From JAUNBN01 sp036645935 (GTDB lineage Bacteria > Bacillota > Clostridia > Oscillospirales > Ruminococcaceae), in NCBI GenBank assembly GCA_036645935.1, contig JAVXNE010000003.1, positions 1 through 64,000 of the forward strand: DNA of 64,000 bases, given 5' to 3'. This document shows, piece by piece, positions 1 through 9,131 of the stretch. A program made the translations under genes and the position numbers. Numbering within the stretch: the first letter of the stretch is position 1; the number at the start of each line of letters is the position of its first letter. The notes beneath the pieces are model-generated. The model saw nothing but the letters and a program-made list of their open reading frames with translations, was not told where the DNA came from and searched no databases.

Positions 1-77
1 CCGCCTGCTATTCGCAGGCAACAAGCCCTCTCCGCTGCTTAAATAAAATATTTGTCTAGCTTTTTGGGGTCAGTTCA
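1..77 (-). mobile_element. Terminal end of an IS3-family insertion sequence (partial, runs off left edge)
   Basis: Read on the minus strand, the element begins at 77 with TGAACTGACCCC followed by AAAAAGCTAGACA. This resembles the terminal inverted repeat of IS3-family (IS150-group) elements, which commonly read TG-A-CTGACCCC-AAAAGTTAGACA. Further in lies a hairpin with GCCTGC/GCAGGC arms (4-20), a common feature just inside such ends. No transposase frame is inside the window; it would lie to the left. The family is assigned from memory of the end sequence, and no target duplication can be checked because the other end is missing. Confidence 0.5.
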
Positions 78-237
78 AAACGCCCATGCCGGTGTTTTCC
101 TTAAATCGCAAACTGAAGGAAGATTAAAGGTTGTTCAACTCAGAACATGACTGTCGTGCACAGAAGTATTCGCTTTAATATCAGAGTTCTCTGTGTTTTG
201 TGGTTTTTTTCGAGTGCCTTTCAATCTGCCGTCATTT
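78..237. other. Spacer between the IS end and pilT, no gene seen
   Basis: This stretch lies downstream of pilT. It contains no frame with a ribosome binding site and no clear intrinsic terminator for the pilus operon. The operon may therefore once have continued into the region now occupied by the insertion element. Confidence 0.4.
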
Positions 238-1275
238 TTACAAAATAACAAGATCCTTAGGGGCAAAGGCCCATTCCCGTGCGGTTTCATCGGATATTTG
301 CTTTGCGCGCACAAGACGCATCAAATCAGAATCAAATGTGTGCATGCCAATAGCCGCACCCGACTGCATGCAGCTTGTGAGCTGAAAAGTTTTGCCCTCG
401 CGAATGAGGTTGAGCACCGCATCGGTGCCGAGCAGCAATTCTGTTGCGACAACGCGTCCGCCCTTAAGAGAGGGGAGCAGTGCCTGTGTCACGACACCTT
501 TGAGCACAGTTGAAAGTTGGGAGCGCATTTGGTGCTGTGCCTGAGGGGGACAGACATCGACGATGCGATCAATTGTCTGTGCAGCGCCTGTCGTGTGAAG
601 CGTTGAAAGCACAAGATGTCCCGTTTCGGCGGCGGTTACCGCTGCTGAAATAGTTTCAAAATCCCGCATTTCCCCAACGAGTATAACGTCCGGGTCTTCG
701 CGCAGTGCTGAGCGCAACGCACCCGCAAACGAGCCGACGTCGCGTCCAATCTCACGCTGGTGGACAGTCGCGAGTTTGTCGGAATGCAGGTATTCAATTG
801 GGTCCTCTATCGTCAAAATATGTGTCGATTTGCTGTGATTGATGCAGTCAATCATCGCGGCGAGAGTGGTCGACTTTCCGCTTCCGGTGGGCCCCGTTAC
901 AAGCACCAATCCGCGCGGAAGTTCTGCTAATTGGCGTATTTTGTCGGGAAGTCCCAACTCGTCGAGAGAGGGGACTCGGTCGTTCAGAAGACGTATCGAC
1001 GCGCAAAGTCTGTCCATAGCACGAAAGACATTCACGCGTTGCCTCTCGCCCTCGGGAGACTCAAACGCAAAATCAAGATCTCTGCCGTTTTCGAGCGCTT
1101 CAAGTTGCGCTTTCCCACACATAGAGCGGATAATGTTTTCCGTTTGATCAAGATCCGGCTGAACAGGAGCTTCCATCAAGTTTCCGTGCAAACGAAACAC
1201 ACAGGGTCGTCCGACAGTGAAGTGCACGTCGGAGCATCCCATTTCGCGCGCTGCTTTGACTATATTGTTAAGCAT
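238..1275 (-). CDS. pilT: Type IV pilus retraction ATPase PilT
   Basis: Cytoplasmic hexameric ATPase that powers pilus disassembly and twitching. It has 345 residues, close to the usual PilT length. Visible motifs are the Walker A GPTGSGKS (about residues 128-135), the Asp box TIEDPIEY (about 155-162), Walker B DVILVGEMRD (about 196-205) and the His box GHLVLSTLHT (about 219-228). A PilT rather than PilB identity follows from the short N-terminal domain, the absence of the MshEN domain and of the four-Cys zinc site. The start at 1275 is chosen because GGAGG lies seven bases upstream; a longer in-frame start at 1302 has no such site. It is the last gene of the pilus operon, 41 bases after pilB. 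Its presence suggests retractile pili. Confidence 0.93.
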   Translation of the reverse strand: MLNNIVKAAREMGCSDVHFTVGRPCVFRLHGNLMEAPVQPDLDQTENIIRSMCGKAQLEALENGRDLDFAFESPEGERQRVNVFRAMDRLCASIRLLNDRVPSLDELGLPDKIRQLAELPRGLVLVTGPTGSGKSTTLAAMIDCINHSKSTHILTIEDPIEYLHSDKLATVHQREIGRDVGSFAGALRSALREDPDVILVGEMRDFETISAAVTAAETGHLVLSTLHTTGAAQTIDRIVDVCPPQAQHQMRSQLSTVLKGVVTQALLPSLKGGRVVATELLLGTDAVLNLIREGKTFQLTSCMQSGAAIGMHTFDSDLMRLVRAKQISDETAREWAFAPKDLVIL

Positions 1276-1316
1276 TTTGCCTCCGATTAAGGTCAGCTTC
1301 ACTGCTGTATTTAGCG

Positions 1317-2996
1317 CTATTCAATTGAATAACAGACCTTGAGCATCTCATCCACGGTGGTGATGCCCGCCCGAAGAAGCTTGAGCGCTGATTCTCGCAA
1401 ATCATTCATGCCAAGTGTTTTCTTTGCGTAATCGGTTATCACATCAACCGAATTGTGTGCGACAATCATGCGTCGCAGCTCGCGGGTAATCGGGAGAACT
1501 TCATGAATTGCAATGCGCCCCTTATACCCGGTGTTTTTGCAGAAACTGCAACCCTCGCCCTTGTAAAGAGTTTTCATATCTTCACCAATGGCGGCGCGCG
1601 TGGCCTCGTCCGGTTCATATTCCTTTTTGCAATAAGGGCAGATTTTGCGCACAAGGCGTTGCGCGACAATTCCGACCACTGAACTCGCAACAAGATACTC
1701 AGGTAGCCCCATATCTTCAAGACGCACAATGGATGACACTGCGTCGTTAGTGTGAAGTGTGGAAAAGACGAGATGCCCCGTGATTGCTGCGCGAACTGAT
1801 ATCTGTGCCGTCTCGGAGTCGCGTGTTTCTCCGACCATAATCACATCGGGGTCCTGGCGAAGCAGTGCGCGCAGACCTGTTTCAAAATTGAGTCCGGAAA
1901 CGTTGTTCACCTGCATTTGATTGATTCTTGCGAGATTTTTTTCAACAGGGTCTTCAATTGTTGAGATGTTGACTTGTCGCGACGACAGCGCCTCGAGAAT
2001 CATGTATAATGTCGTCGTCTTGCCAGAGCCGGTGGGGCCGGTGAGGTAGATGATACCGTGAGGGGATTTGAGCATGCGCAGCATTATTGCATAGTTATCC
2101 CCACTCATGCCGAACGTTGCAGAGTTGTCGATTGCGCTGTTGTTGGAAAGAAAACGCAAAACTGCCTTTTCCCCATATACTGTCGGTATGACAGAGGTTC
2201 TTATGTTTATATCATTGCCGTCAATCCGGGTGCGAAAATGTCCGTCCTGAGGCAGACGGCGCTCGGCTATATCGAGCGAGGAGATTATTTTTATGCGCGC
2301 TATCAGAGACTGATGCACGTTGCGTGGCAGTGTCACATAATCGAGGATTACGCCGTCAACACGGATTCTAACAAGCGTTTTGCCTTCGTGCGGTTCAATG
2401 TGAATATCGCTTGCATTGCTTGTAAAGCCCTGATTGAGCAGACTGTTGAGCAATTTCACGACTGATGCGTCACTGGCGTCCTCGGCATCGATAGCGACGA
2501 TGTCGGACTGATGAAGTGTTTCAGCGTCGCTGCCCGCGAGACGGGCATTTCCGCGCGCCTCGACCTCAGCATAGTATTGGTTGATCGCGCTCGCAATTTG
2601 CTGTGATTCGCTAAGGCAGATCTCAAGCTGCATTTCGGAAATCTGCCGCACGTCCTCAATTGCATAAAAATTGAGCGGATCGCTCATCACAACAGTGAGC
2701 TTGCCATCGTTTTTTTTGATCGCAATAACGTTGTATTTCACGGCCAGCTGTTTTGGAATGATACCGACTGCCTCTGAATCTACCGCTGTGGTTTCAAGGT
2801 TGATGAGCTCATAGCCGAAGCGTTTGGCAAGCGCTTCCAGTACATGGAGCTCGGTGACAAAATTCATGTCGATCAGTATTTGACCGAGCCTCTTTTTATT
2901 GCCATCTCTCTTTTGCTGGGCGAGCGCATCGCGCATCTGGTCTTCGGAAATATATCCCGCTTCCTTTAAAAGCTCTCCGATAGGTATGTTTTTCAT
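1317..2996 (-). CDS. pilB: Type IV pilus assembly ATPase PilB (GspE family)
   Basis: Cytoplasmic motor that drives pilin polymerisation. It has 559 residues. The N-terminal MshEN domain (about 1-150, with IGELLKEAGYIS near the start) is followed by the GspE N2 domain (SDIHIEPHEG) and the ATPase core with Walker A GPTGSGKTTT near residue 320. Near the C-terminus a zinc-binding four-Cys element, CPYC followed by CSFC about 30 residues later, is typical of PilB/GspE and absent from PilT. The MshEN domain binds c-di-GMP in some family members, which makes regulation by that nucleotide possible. Starts at GTG 3002 or ATG 2996 share the GGCGGG site; ATG 2996 has the better spacing. It directly follows the minor prepilin gene. 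Confidence 0.94.
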   Translation of the reverse strand: MKNIPIGELLKEAGYISEDQMRDALAQQKRDGNKKRLGQILIDMNFVTELHVLEALAKRFGYELINLETTAVDSEAVGIIPKQLAVKYNVIAIKKNDGKLTVVMSDPLNFYAIEDVRQISEMQLEICLSESQQIASAINQYYAEVEARGNARLAGSDAETLHQSDIVAIDAEDASDASVVKLLNSLLNQGFTSNASDIHIEPHEGKTLVRIRVDGVILDYVTLPRNVHQSLIARIKIISSLDIAERRLPQDGHFRTRIDGNDINIRTSVIPTVYGEKAVLRFLSNNSAIDNSATFGMSGDNYAIMLRMLKSPHGIIYLTGPTGSGKTTTLYMILEALSSRQVNISTIEDPVEKNLARINQMQVNNVSGLNFETGLRALLRQDPDVIMVGETRDSETAQISVRAAITGHLVFSTLHTNDAVSSIVRLEDMGLPEYLVASSVVGIVAQRLVRKICPYCKKEYEPDEATRAAIGEDMKTLYKGEGCSFCKNTGYKGRIAIHEVLPITRELRRMIVAHNSVDVITDYAKKTLGMNDLRESALKLLRAGITTVDEMLKVCYSIE

Positions 2997-3008
2997 AAGC
3001 ACCCGCCT

Positions 3009-4118
3009 TTACGGTTTCTCTATTTTAACCCAGTTGCCCGTTTCAAGCTCTGCGAGCAAACGATCATAGTTACCGTTCTGAGAATAATCATTAGCCATGC
3101 TGTATATCAGCGGAGCGCCTGGTGTTCCGTGGCAGTACCAGCAGTTGTCGCGTGTGTTATATATAAGGTACGCTCGCCAGCCACCCCATTTGACATTATC
3201 CGGCGTTGCAAAATATACGACATGATCTCTATACCCGTTTTTAATAACGACATAAGGCTGAACATAAAGTTCGCCTATGCGTCCGGTTGAAATTTGCGCT
3301 GAAACTGCGGGGTCAAGTGGTTTCCAGAAACCTCCGATATCACTTTTTGACATCTCACGAAAATCCTCATTTGAGAGAAACTCGTTGCTAAATGGCAGAG
3401 AGATATTAAAATAGTCGCGAATCTGATGTTTGATATCCTCTCTTGTCACACCGGAGGGAGGGGAAGACAGCAGACGGCGAAGCTCTTCGTATTGACCGTT
3501 GCGCACGTCAATAAGTATCGACAATTCGTTCACCTGCGCATCGGTATATCCGCCTGCAGCCGTGCTGGCGCTCATAAAGTCAATGACCGGATTTGCCAGC
3601 GCCTGCTGTCCTGATTCACGAGAATCCACCACTTTATTTTTATTGCGCCCCATATTGACAATTCGCACTATCGATCCTGTCGAATAGGAAGGATCGGTCT
3701 CGCCGCGCCGAAATACCTTGACGGCAAGCTCCGCTGTGAAATCAGTTGTCGAGAGCACATAGAGCTCAACAGTGCGGCCGAGATAGAATTCATCTCCGTA
3801 AATATCCTCGAACTTGTCAGAGGACAGTTTAGTTGCGAGGTGTCCCGTTGTTCCGTCAACCGTGATCGCGCGCGAGGTGGGTGTTGCTCCCGAGTCTTTG
3901 ATACTGAGTTCAGTTGCGTATTTTACTCGATTTTCTGTAAAATTGAAGACCGCATCTCCAATATATTTATCAATGCTTATATCCGAGCTTTTTGAAAGTA
4001 GATTGCTGCTCGACAAAATCATGGCGGCAGTTACCCCCATGACAATCATCATAATCGACATGACGACGACCATTTCGACAACCGTCATGCCTTTTGTGTT
4101 GAGCTTCAGTTTGTTCAT
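3009..4118 (-). CDS. Type IV prepilin, large PilW-like minor pilin
   Basis: A 369-residue protein with a class III signal: a short basic leader ending KLNTKG, predicted PilD cleavage after Gly10, then M-T-V-V-E with the conserved Glu at mature position 5 and a hydrophobic helix of about 22 residues. The large C-terminal part (about 330 residues) has no family I can name. It includes a CWYC-like C-x2-C pair near residue 325 that might form a disulphide. Size and place after the shorter PilV-like gene suit a PilW/GspJ-type minor pilin at the pilus tip. It sits in the middle of the pilus operon with spacers of 9 bases or less. Confidence 0.82.
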   Translation of the reverse strand: MNKLKLNTKGMTVVEMVVVMSIMMIVMGVTAAMILSSSNLLSKSSDISIDKYIGDAVFNFTENRVKYATELSIKDSGATPTSRAITVDGTTGHLATKLSSDKFEDIYGDEFYLGRTVELYVLSTTDFTAELAVKVFRRGETDPSYSTGSIVRIVNMGRNKNKVVDSRESGQQALANPVIDFMSASTAAGGYTDAQVNELSILIDVRNGQYEELRRLLSSPPSGVTREDIKHQIRDYFNISLPFSNEFLSNEDFREMSKSDIGGFWKPLDPAVSAQISTGRIGELYVQPYVVIKNGYRDHVVYFATPDNVKWGGWRAYLIYNTRDNCWYCHGTPGAPLIYSMANDYSQNGNYDRLLAELETGNWVKIEKP

Positions 4119-4127
4119 TAATATTCC

Positions 4128-4466
4128 TTACTTGTATTCAAAGACGGTGTAATCAACAGAAAGATCATTTATCTGTCCGCTTGAATAGGTTATATATCGA
4201 CCGGAGAAGCTTCCTGATACATCTCCGCCGGAGTATGTAACGGAACCGTCCTCAGCAACGCCATTAGCGCCGTCCTGTGACTCGACATATCCGGAGGCTA
4301 TTTGACCGGCTCGCTGCAAATCTATTCCGCGCCGAATGTACGCGGTGGCCGAGAGAAATCCCGTCGCCATCACAAGCGACACGAGTGCGACTATCGCGAC
4401 CGCGACCATGACCTCAGTCAGCGTCATCCCTCGATTGTTATGCAAAATTTTAAGTTTTTGTCTCAT
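4128..4466 (-). CDS. Type IV prepilin, small PilV/GspI-like minor pilin
   Basis: A 112-residue prepilin. The leader ends HNNRG, with predicted cleavage after Gly13, followed by M-T-L-T-E (Glu5) and a hydrophobic helix to about residue 35. The remainder is a short, Gly/Ser-rich globular part. In family knowledge, minor pilins of this size prime pilus assembly together with PilW/PilX-like partners, and the gene order here (PilX-like, this gene, PilW-like) fits such a set. The ribosome binding site GTGAGGTAAT lies just upstream, and the stop is nine bases before the next gene. Confidence 0.82.
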   Translation of the reverse strand: MRQKLKILHNNRGMTLTEVMVAVAIVALVSLVMATGFLSATAYIRRGIDLQRAGQIASGYVESQDGANGVAEDGSVTYSGGDVSGSFSGRYITYSSGQINDLSVDYTVFEYK

Positions 4467-4472
4467 ATTACC

Positions 4473-5729
4473 TCACTCTCCCGAATCGGACTCACCGAGT
4501 TTCCAACCGTGAGGATATATCACGGCGCTCGAACGGTGTGCAGAGGTTATCTCAAGCTGTTTGCCGCCTGTTATCGAACCGACAATCACGTTGCCGTTTA
4601 TTGAGGTGTCGATGGTTAACTCCAACTCATTTGATGCGTCTCCGATGATGTTCACAGTGCCCTCAGAGGTGATTCCCAGCTTTATTTTTGAGCCTGATGA
4701 GAGAATGAGATTCAGTTCAACAGCTTTTGAATCGACAGCTATGCCTCCGCTGAGATCGACATCACCGATAACATAGAGCGTGGCTTCAATTTTTTTTGTT
4801 CCCGGATAATCAAGTTTGATTTTGCCGGGGATTCCTCCCTTTAATTCGGAAAAATCGATGTAATATGTTCCGCCATCTGAAAGCGCAACGTTTGTTTCGA
4901 TCTTTCCTGTGGAATCGACAAGATTTAACGACCCGCGCTTCATCTCATCGTCGGTGGGAATTATGGGGAAGGTGACAAACGGGCTTGTGAATTGGTTCGT
5001 GTAGCTGAACAGTCGCGAAAACTGATCGAAAACCGGATATTGCTTTGTGCTTTTCGTAAATCCGGTTATTCCTTCGGTTGAAAGCGCCATTAAAGGGAAG
5101 TATTTAGGTGAAAATGGAGTACCTGACTTAATTGAGCCATAAGCGATTATGCTGCCTGCAACATTGCCTTCCGACATGAGCGCAATACTGCCTTTGGGCG
5201 CAAATACGTTACCTGTCACGTGGCAGTTTATCTCGCTTACGTCAAAATCAGTAACGTATACGTCACCGTTAACAGTGAACTTATCGCTTGCGTTGAGTTT
5301 CGACACGCGCAAGCCACCCGCAAACTGTGGAACAACGATGTTATCTGAAATGATTCGTGTGGAATACGAAGTCGACCCGCCGCGCAAAGTGGTCGTTGCA
5401 GTGACAGTCATCGAATATTCGTCGTTGCGAACGACTTTGGCCGTGCACTCTCCCATTTTGCCTTTGGCAAACTTCAAAGTGCCGAGGTTTATCGTTTTGC
5501 CAACAGCGGGAATCAGATGCGTTCCGCCACCGACTATCTCATTTGAGATTGCATCGGCCGCTGAGCGCGATGTGAAATACGCCTGTTGGGAATAGTTGTT
5601 GATATAGCTGCGGCGTTGATACGACAGCGCGACGGTCAGAACCGTCGCCACGATTATTGACAGCATCGCAAGAACTAAAATCGCCCAGACAAGCGCCGAG
5701 CCGTCTTTGTTTTTTATTTGGCGATGCAT
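4473..5729 (-). CDS. PilX/GspK-like pilus protein with a beta-rich repetitive C-terminal region
   Basis: A 418-residue protein. Its N-terminus (MHRQIKNKDGSALVW) looks like a prepilin leader cut after Gly10, but the mature position 5 is Trp rather than Glu, as in GspK-type pseudopilins that cap a pilus. A single hydrophobic helix follows (about 11-33). From about residue 150 to the end the sequence alternates hydrophobic and polar residues with recurring G-x-V/I-x-V-x-G-D turns (VTGNVFAPKG, VAGSIIAYGS, VIGDVDLSGG, VNIIGDA, INGNVIVGS). This resembles bactofilin-like or polymer-forming beta-solenoids. I infer a tip component or adhesin. It lies between pilO and the small prepilin gene in the operon. 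Confidence 0.75.
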   Translation of the reverse strand: MHRQIKNKDGSALVWAILVLAMLSIIVATVLTVALSYQRRSYINNYSQQAYFTSRSAADAISNEIVGGGTHLIPAVGKTINLGTLKFAKGKMGECTAKVVRNDEYSMTVTATTTLRGGSTSYSTRIISDNIVVPQFAGGLRVSKLNASDKFTVNGDVYVTDFDVSEINCHVTGNVFAPKGSIALMSEGNVAGSIIAYGSIKSGTPFSPKYFPLMALSTEGITGFTKSTKQYPVFDQFSRLFSYTNQFTSPFVTFPIIPTDDEMKRGSLNLVDSTGKIETNVALSDGGTYYIDFSELKGGIPGKIKLDYPGTKKIEATLYVIGDVDLSGGIAVDSKAVELNLILSSGSKIKLGITSEGTVNIIGDASNELELTIDTSINGNVIVGSITGGKQLEITSAHRSSAVIYPHGWKLGESDSGE

Positions 5730-5733
5730 TTAA

Positions 5734-6342
5734 TCACGCTCCGCTCTCAAGGCTGAACATGTAGACGGACAACCCAAATGTTATAACGAGCTTTTCGTTA
5801 TAAGCGTTGGGTTTCACAAAGGAAAACTCATTGATTCGCATGGCACTTGAGTTGTTTACAGCATCAATGAACCGCTTCATCTGTTCCTCGTTACCCTCGG
5901 CAACAAGCACGGCTGTGTTCTGCCAGATTATCCCGCTCTCTTTTTCATTGTCTTCGGGAGAGACCTCTTCGCCATCCGTTGTTATAAATGGCTTGATTGG
6001 CTCGTTAAATGGGTCCTCAACTTTGAGAGAGACCGGCTTGAGCCCGCTCATCGCGGCGAGACTCGTGATTATCTTGTCGATCTCCCGATTGAGCTTGATA
6101 TCGTAAAACGACTCCATGATGCCCTTAGACGACGACTGCAAACCGGGAAGCTCACCCTCCATGTCATCAATGCTCGAACACGACTGTCTGATATTATTGG
6201 CGGAGTTCTTAAGCGTCATGAGTTCAGTTTGCTGTGCGTCGATTTTACTGGAAAAGAGCTGAAGCAACAGAATAAACGCGGCGCCTATCACCACGAGTAG
6301 CAGAATATACAACATCTTTTTTTCGCGTATAGTAAGCTTCAT
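5734..6342 (-). CDS. pilO: PilO-like inner-membrane pilus assembly protein
   Basis: A 202-residue bitopic protein: short cytoplasmic N-terminus, one membrane segment (about residues 10-28), a coiled-coil stretch (IDAQQTELMTLKNSANNIRQ region), then a ferredoxin-like globular domain outside the membrane. This layout and its place after PilN identify PilO of the PilMNO alignment complex, which links the cytoplasmic PilM ring to the platform. Sequence conservation in the family is low, so the call rests on topology and order. Ribosome binding site AGAGGTAGAG; only four bases separate it from pilN. Confidence 0.8.
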   Translation of the reverse strand: MKLTIREKKMLYILLLVVIGAAFILLLQLFSSKIDAQQTELMTLKNSANNIRQSCSSIDDMEGELPGLQSSSKGIMESFYDIKLNREIDKIITSLAAMSGLKPVSLKVEDPFNEPIKPFITTDGEEVSPEDNEKESGIIWQNTAVLVAEGNEEQMKRFIDAVNNSSAMRINEFSFVKPNAYNEKLVITFGLSVYMFSLESGA

Positions 6343-6346
6343 CTCT

Positions 6347-6949
6347 CTACCTCTGGCTGCTTATCGTGGATGCGCTGCCGGGTTTGAGCTTGCACTCCGC
6401 GATGAATTGATAATCTCCGCCGTCCGAGCGCTGATATCCGTGGTAACCAACCTTTGAAAATCGGTCGAGCGTCTCAAGACGCCGGGTATATTCCGCTGCC
6501 GCGTTAAAATCCCTGCAACTGCCATTAAGAATCAGTGTCCCGTTAATGTCATTGTATGAGTATGTTTCGATCACAACACCCTCACCGGTCACGCTCTTTA
6601 CAGCGTTTATCAGTGTTGAATTGATTTTCGGGAAGAGAGACACTGCGCTTTTCGCATCGGTAAGCTCGGTGTTGAGTGCGACTGCCGCTGAATAATCTGC
6701 GAGCACAGCGTCATATGTTGAGTATTTTTCATTTACTGCACTGTCGGCAAGATAACTCCTTTGCGCGTCGCACTGAGCCTTGACGCTGCGCAACTTGCCG
6801 CCCATTCCGACAGCAGTGACACCGCACAATACCGACATTGCCGCAACCGGCAGCGCCATCAGAATCAGGCCTCGGTTTTTGCTGCTCATTTCCGGCTTGC
6901 GGTTGTAAACTTTCAAATAATCAATGCTTTTTTTTTGCAGCGCGTTCAT
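6347..6949 (-). CDS. pilN: PilN-like inner-membrane pilus assembly protein
   Basis: A 200-residue protein with an N-terminal cytoplasmic tail of about 28 residues (IDYLKVYNRKPE), one membrane helix (about 29-50) and a periplasm-facing coiled coil and globular domain. In the PilMNO complex the PilN tail binds PilM; here the tail carries the expected short hydrophobic motif near its N-terminus. Position between pilM and pilO supports the assignment. The start is fixed by GAGGAG nine bases upstream, overlapping the end of pilM closely. Confidence 0.8.
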   Translation of the reverse strand: MNALQKKSIDYLKVYNRKPEMSSKNRGLILMALPVAAMSVLCGVTAVGMGGKLRSVKAQCDAQRSYLADSAVNEKYSTYDAVLADYSAAVALNTELTDAKSAVSLFPKINSTLINAVKSVTGEGVVIETYSYNDINGTLILNGSCRDFNAAAEYTRRLETLDRFSKVGYHGYQRSDGGDYQFIAECKLKPGSASTISSQR

Positions 6950-6953
6950 CAGC

Positions 6954-7889
6954 TCATCTCCTCAATAGATTTCCGGCGCAATAGACGTATTCACCAAGAG
7001 GGAACGCGCGCCGTTTCGTCTTGTTCGAGAGGCGGATCTCGTCACAGGGCGGGAATTCAAGAACCTCGACATCGAGCGCCGATTTTATGTAGTCCGCAAG
7101 AGAGGATGACGTGAGATCGTCGTCCTGAATCGTAATGCGCTGCTCGTTTTTGTAAAGTCCACCGAGATAGATATGTGTTATCTCACGTCCTGTTTTTTCC
7201 GAAGCGTTAAACTGAATTATTGACGATATGTGTTGCGATATCTCCAACGACGATTCCACGGTGCCTCGCTCCTGAAACAGCCTTGCGTGTCCGTTGAATC
7301 GAAACGCGCCGTCGACAAAGAGCGCCGAATTCACAGCATCGGCATCAAGAACCGACATTATGCAGGTCTTTCCTGCAATTCTGGAGGTTGAAGCAAGCCG
7401 AACCAGCGACGCGAGCGCGATATCTATCGCGGCAATCTTGACGCCGAGTTCTGAAAACAGCGAAATGTATGAGGCAACAAATGCCTTTTCAACGGCGGTG
7501 CATAGAATGCTGCCTCCTCCCTGTGAGTTGTGGGGACTGAGTACCATATAATCATACATAAGCTCATCGCGGCTATCCTCCATATCAGAGAATTCGTTTT
7601 CCACAAGCTTGATGAGTTTTCTTTCAGGAAGCAGCGGAACGTTTGCACGTTTGACCAGGGTGCTGTTTGAATTAAGAACGAGATTGACCTTGTCGAAAGC
7701 ATTTCCCAGTTTTCCTCGAAGTTCCGAGATTGCAGCACGAACAGGAGCATCGCTGATGACGACACCGTTTATCACCGCGTCATCGGGCAGGGAAACACTG
7801 TGCCATTCCTCAACTGCAAGGCAGCTTCTTGAAAGACTGCCACAGAGCACTTTTATTTCGTTATTGTGGATACATACAGAGGTAGTCAT
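6954..7889 (-). CDS. pilM: PilM-like actin-fold pilus assembly protein
   Basis: A 311-residue soluble protein. PilM is an actin-like ATP-binding protein of the cytoplasmic ring that docks the PilN tail. Here the actin-fold phosphate loops are degenerate (N-terminal TTSVCIHNNEIKVLCGS; central VLDADAVNSALFVDGAFRF; later IYLGGLYKNEQ), so ATP binding is not certain. The gene is shorter than typical PilM (about 350). The call rests on the fold-like pattern and on the order pilC-pilM-pilN-pilO. Ribosome binding site AAAGGTGAT. Confidence 0.75.
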   Translation of the reverse strand: MTTSVCIHNNEIKVLCGSLSRSCLAVEEWHSVSLPDDAVINGVVISDAPVRAAISELRGKLGNAFDKVNLVLNSNSTLVKRANVPLLPERKLIKLVENEFSDMEDSRDELMYDYMVLSPHNSQGGGSILCTAVEKAFVASYISLFSELGVKIAAIDIALASLVRLASTSRIAGKTCIMSVLDADAVNSALFVDGAFRFNGHARLFQERGTVESSLEISQHISSIIQFNASEKTGREITHIYLGGLYKNEQRITIQDDDLTSSSLADYIKSALDVEVLEFPPCDEIRLSNKTKRRAFPLGEYVYCAGNLLRR

Positions 7890-7913
7890 GCGCAGATCAC
7901 CTTTCTGGCGTAC

Positions 7914-9113
7914 TCAGAAATTTCCATATCCCGAACCGATGCTTGAGTATAGGCTGAGAATAGGCAGCATTACCGAGATTATTACGAAACCGATTATAAT
8001 CGCCATTATGATTATGAGCACCGGCTCTATTATTGAGGTCAGTTTGCTCATTGCCTGATCGGCATCATAATCAAATGCGTCCGCCATCGACGTGAGCATA
8101 TAATCGAGATTTCCCGACTCCTCACCAATCGATATTGTTGAAGACAGCTTTGTGTCGAATCCGTCGACCGAACCTATTGCGTGCGAGAGGGAAGCTCCGT
8201 TTCTCACGTCGGCAACAATAGTATCAAACTGCGAGGCGATGTAACTGTTTCCGATAGTGTCGCGGGTGCTCTGGAGCGCGTTGATAATCGTGAGTCCGCT
8301 CGAATAAAGCGAGCTCAGCGTGCGGGCAAATCGAGAGGTGTAAATAATCTTGAGTAATTTGCCGATGTATGGAAGGCGGAGTTTAAATCGATCATACCGC
8401 AGTTTTACCGGGGGCAGTCTAAAGAGAAATATCAAAATCGTGATAAACAACATGAACACGAACATAATGAGCAAACCGTTGTTGTTGAGCGCATTGCTTA
8501 TTCCGAGCACAGCCTGTGTTATTTTCGGCAATTCCATTCCTTCAAAAAGCTCAAAAAAGCGCGGGAGAATGAATGTGAAGATTATCCAGATAATTGCTAT
8601 TGTCAAGACGAGCAAAAAACATGGGTAAAACGCAGCTGTGCGGACTTTGCCCTTAAGACGGTGTTCCTTTTCATAATGTTCTGCCATCTGAAGCGCGGAG
8701 GTGTCCATCTGGCCGCTATTCTCACTTGCCCTAAAAGCGCTCACGAGAAGAGGAGGAAACCCTCCCTGCAACTCCATAGACTCAGACAGTGCATTTCCGC
8801 GCTGCAAAGAGTTGTAAAGCTCGGTGTATACACTGCGCACCCGAGTGCTCACATCTTCGTTAACCATTATATTTATGGCACGCACCAACGGAACACCAGC
8901 AGACAGCATGGCGCCCAGCTCGCGACAGAACTCCGAGAGCTCTTCGGTGCGCAGCTTCGTCTTTGAAAATGTCTCCTCAATCTCAGTTGAATCGATCAGG
9001 CGTAGATTTTCAGATATGAGAGCCTCACTCAAAGCATGCTCGTCTGTGGCCTCGCGACGGCCTTTTTTTATTTTTCCCGCGGCGTTTGTCGCCTCATATT
9101 TGTATATCGGCAT
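7914..9113 (-). CDS. pilC: Type IV pilus inner-membrane platform protein PilC (GspF family)
   Basis: A 399-residue integral membrane protein with the two tandem T2SF domains of the family: about 65-190, with the signature ELSEFCRELGAMLSAGVPLVRA, and about 265-385, with FARTLSSLYSSGLTIINAL. Membrane segments lie near 165-190, 210-235 and 365-395. It forms the base on which pilins polymerise and contacts the PilB and PilT motors. The opening MPIYKYEATNAAGKIKKG is characteristic of PilC/GspF. Length is standard. Confidence 0.94.
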   Translation of the reverse strand: MPIYKYEATNAAGKIKKGRREATDEHALSEALISENLRLIDSTEIEETFSKTKLRTEELSEFCRELGAMLSAGVPLVRAINIMVNEDVSTRVRSVYTELYNSLQRGNALSESMELQGGFPPLLVSAFRASENSGQMDTSALQMAEHYEKEHRLKGKVRTAAFYPCFLLVLTIAIIWIIFTFILPRFFELFEGMELPKITQAVLGISNALNNNGLLIMFVFMLFITILIFLFRLPPVKLRYDRFKLRLPYIGKLLKIIYTSRFARTLSSLYSSGLTIINALQSTRDTIGNSYIASQFDTIVADVRNGASLSHAIGSVDGFDTKLSSTISIGEESGNLDYMLTSMADAFDYDADQAMSKLTSIIEPVLIIIMAIIIGFVIISVMLPILSLYSSIGSGYGNF

Positions 9114-9131
9114 GATTCACCTTTAACAATA

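Noticed and set aside
193..513. A 106-codon plus-strand frame at the left edge
   Set aside because: It runs antisense into the C-terminal part of pilT and has no ribosome binding site.
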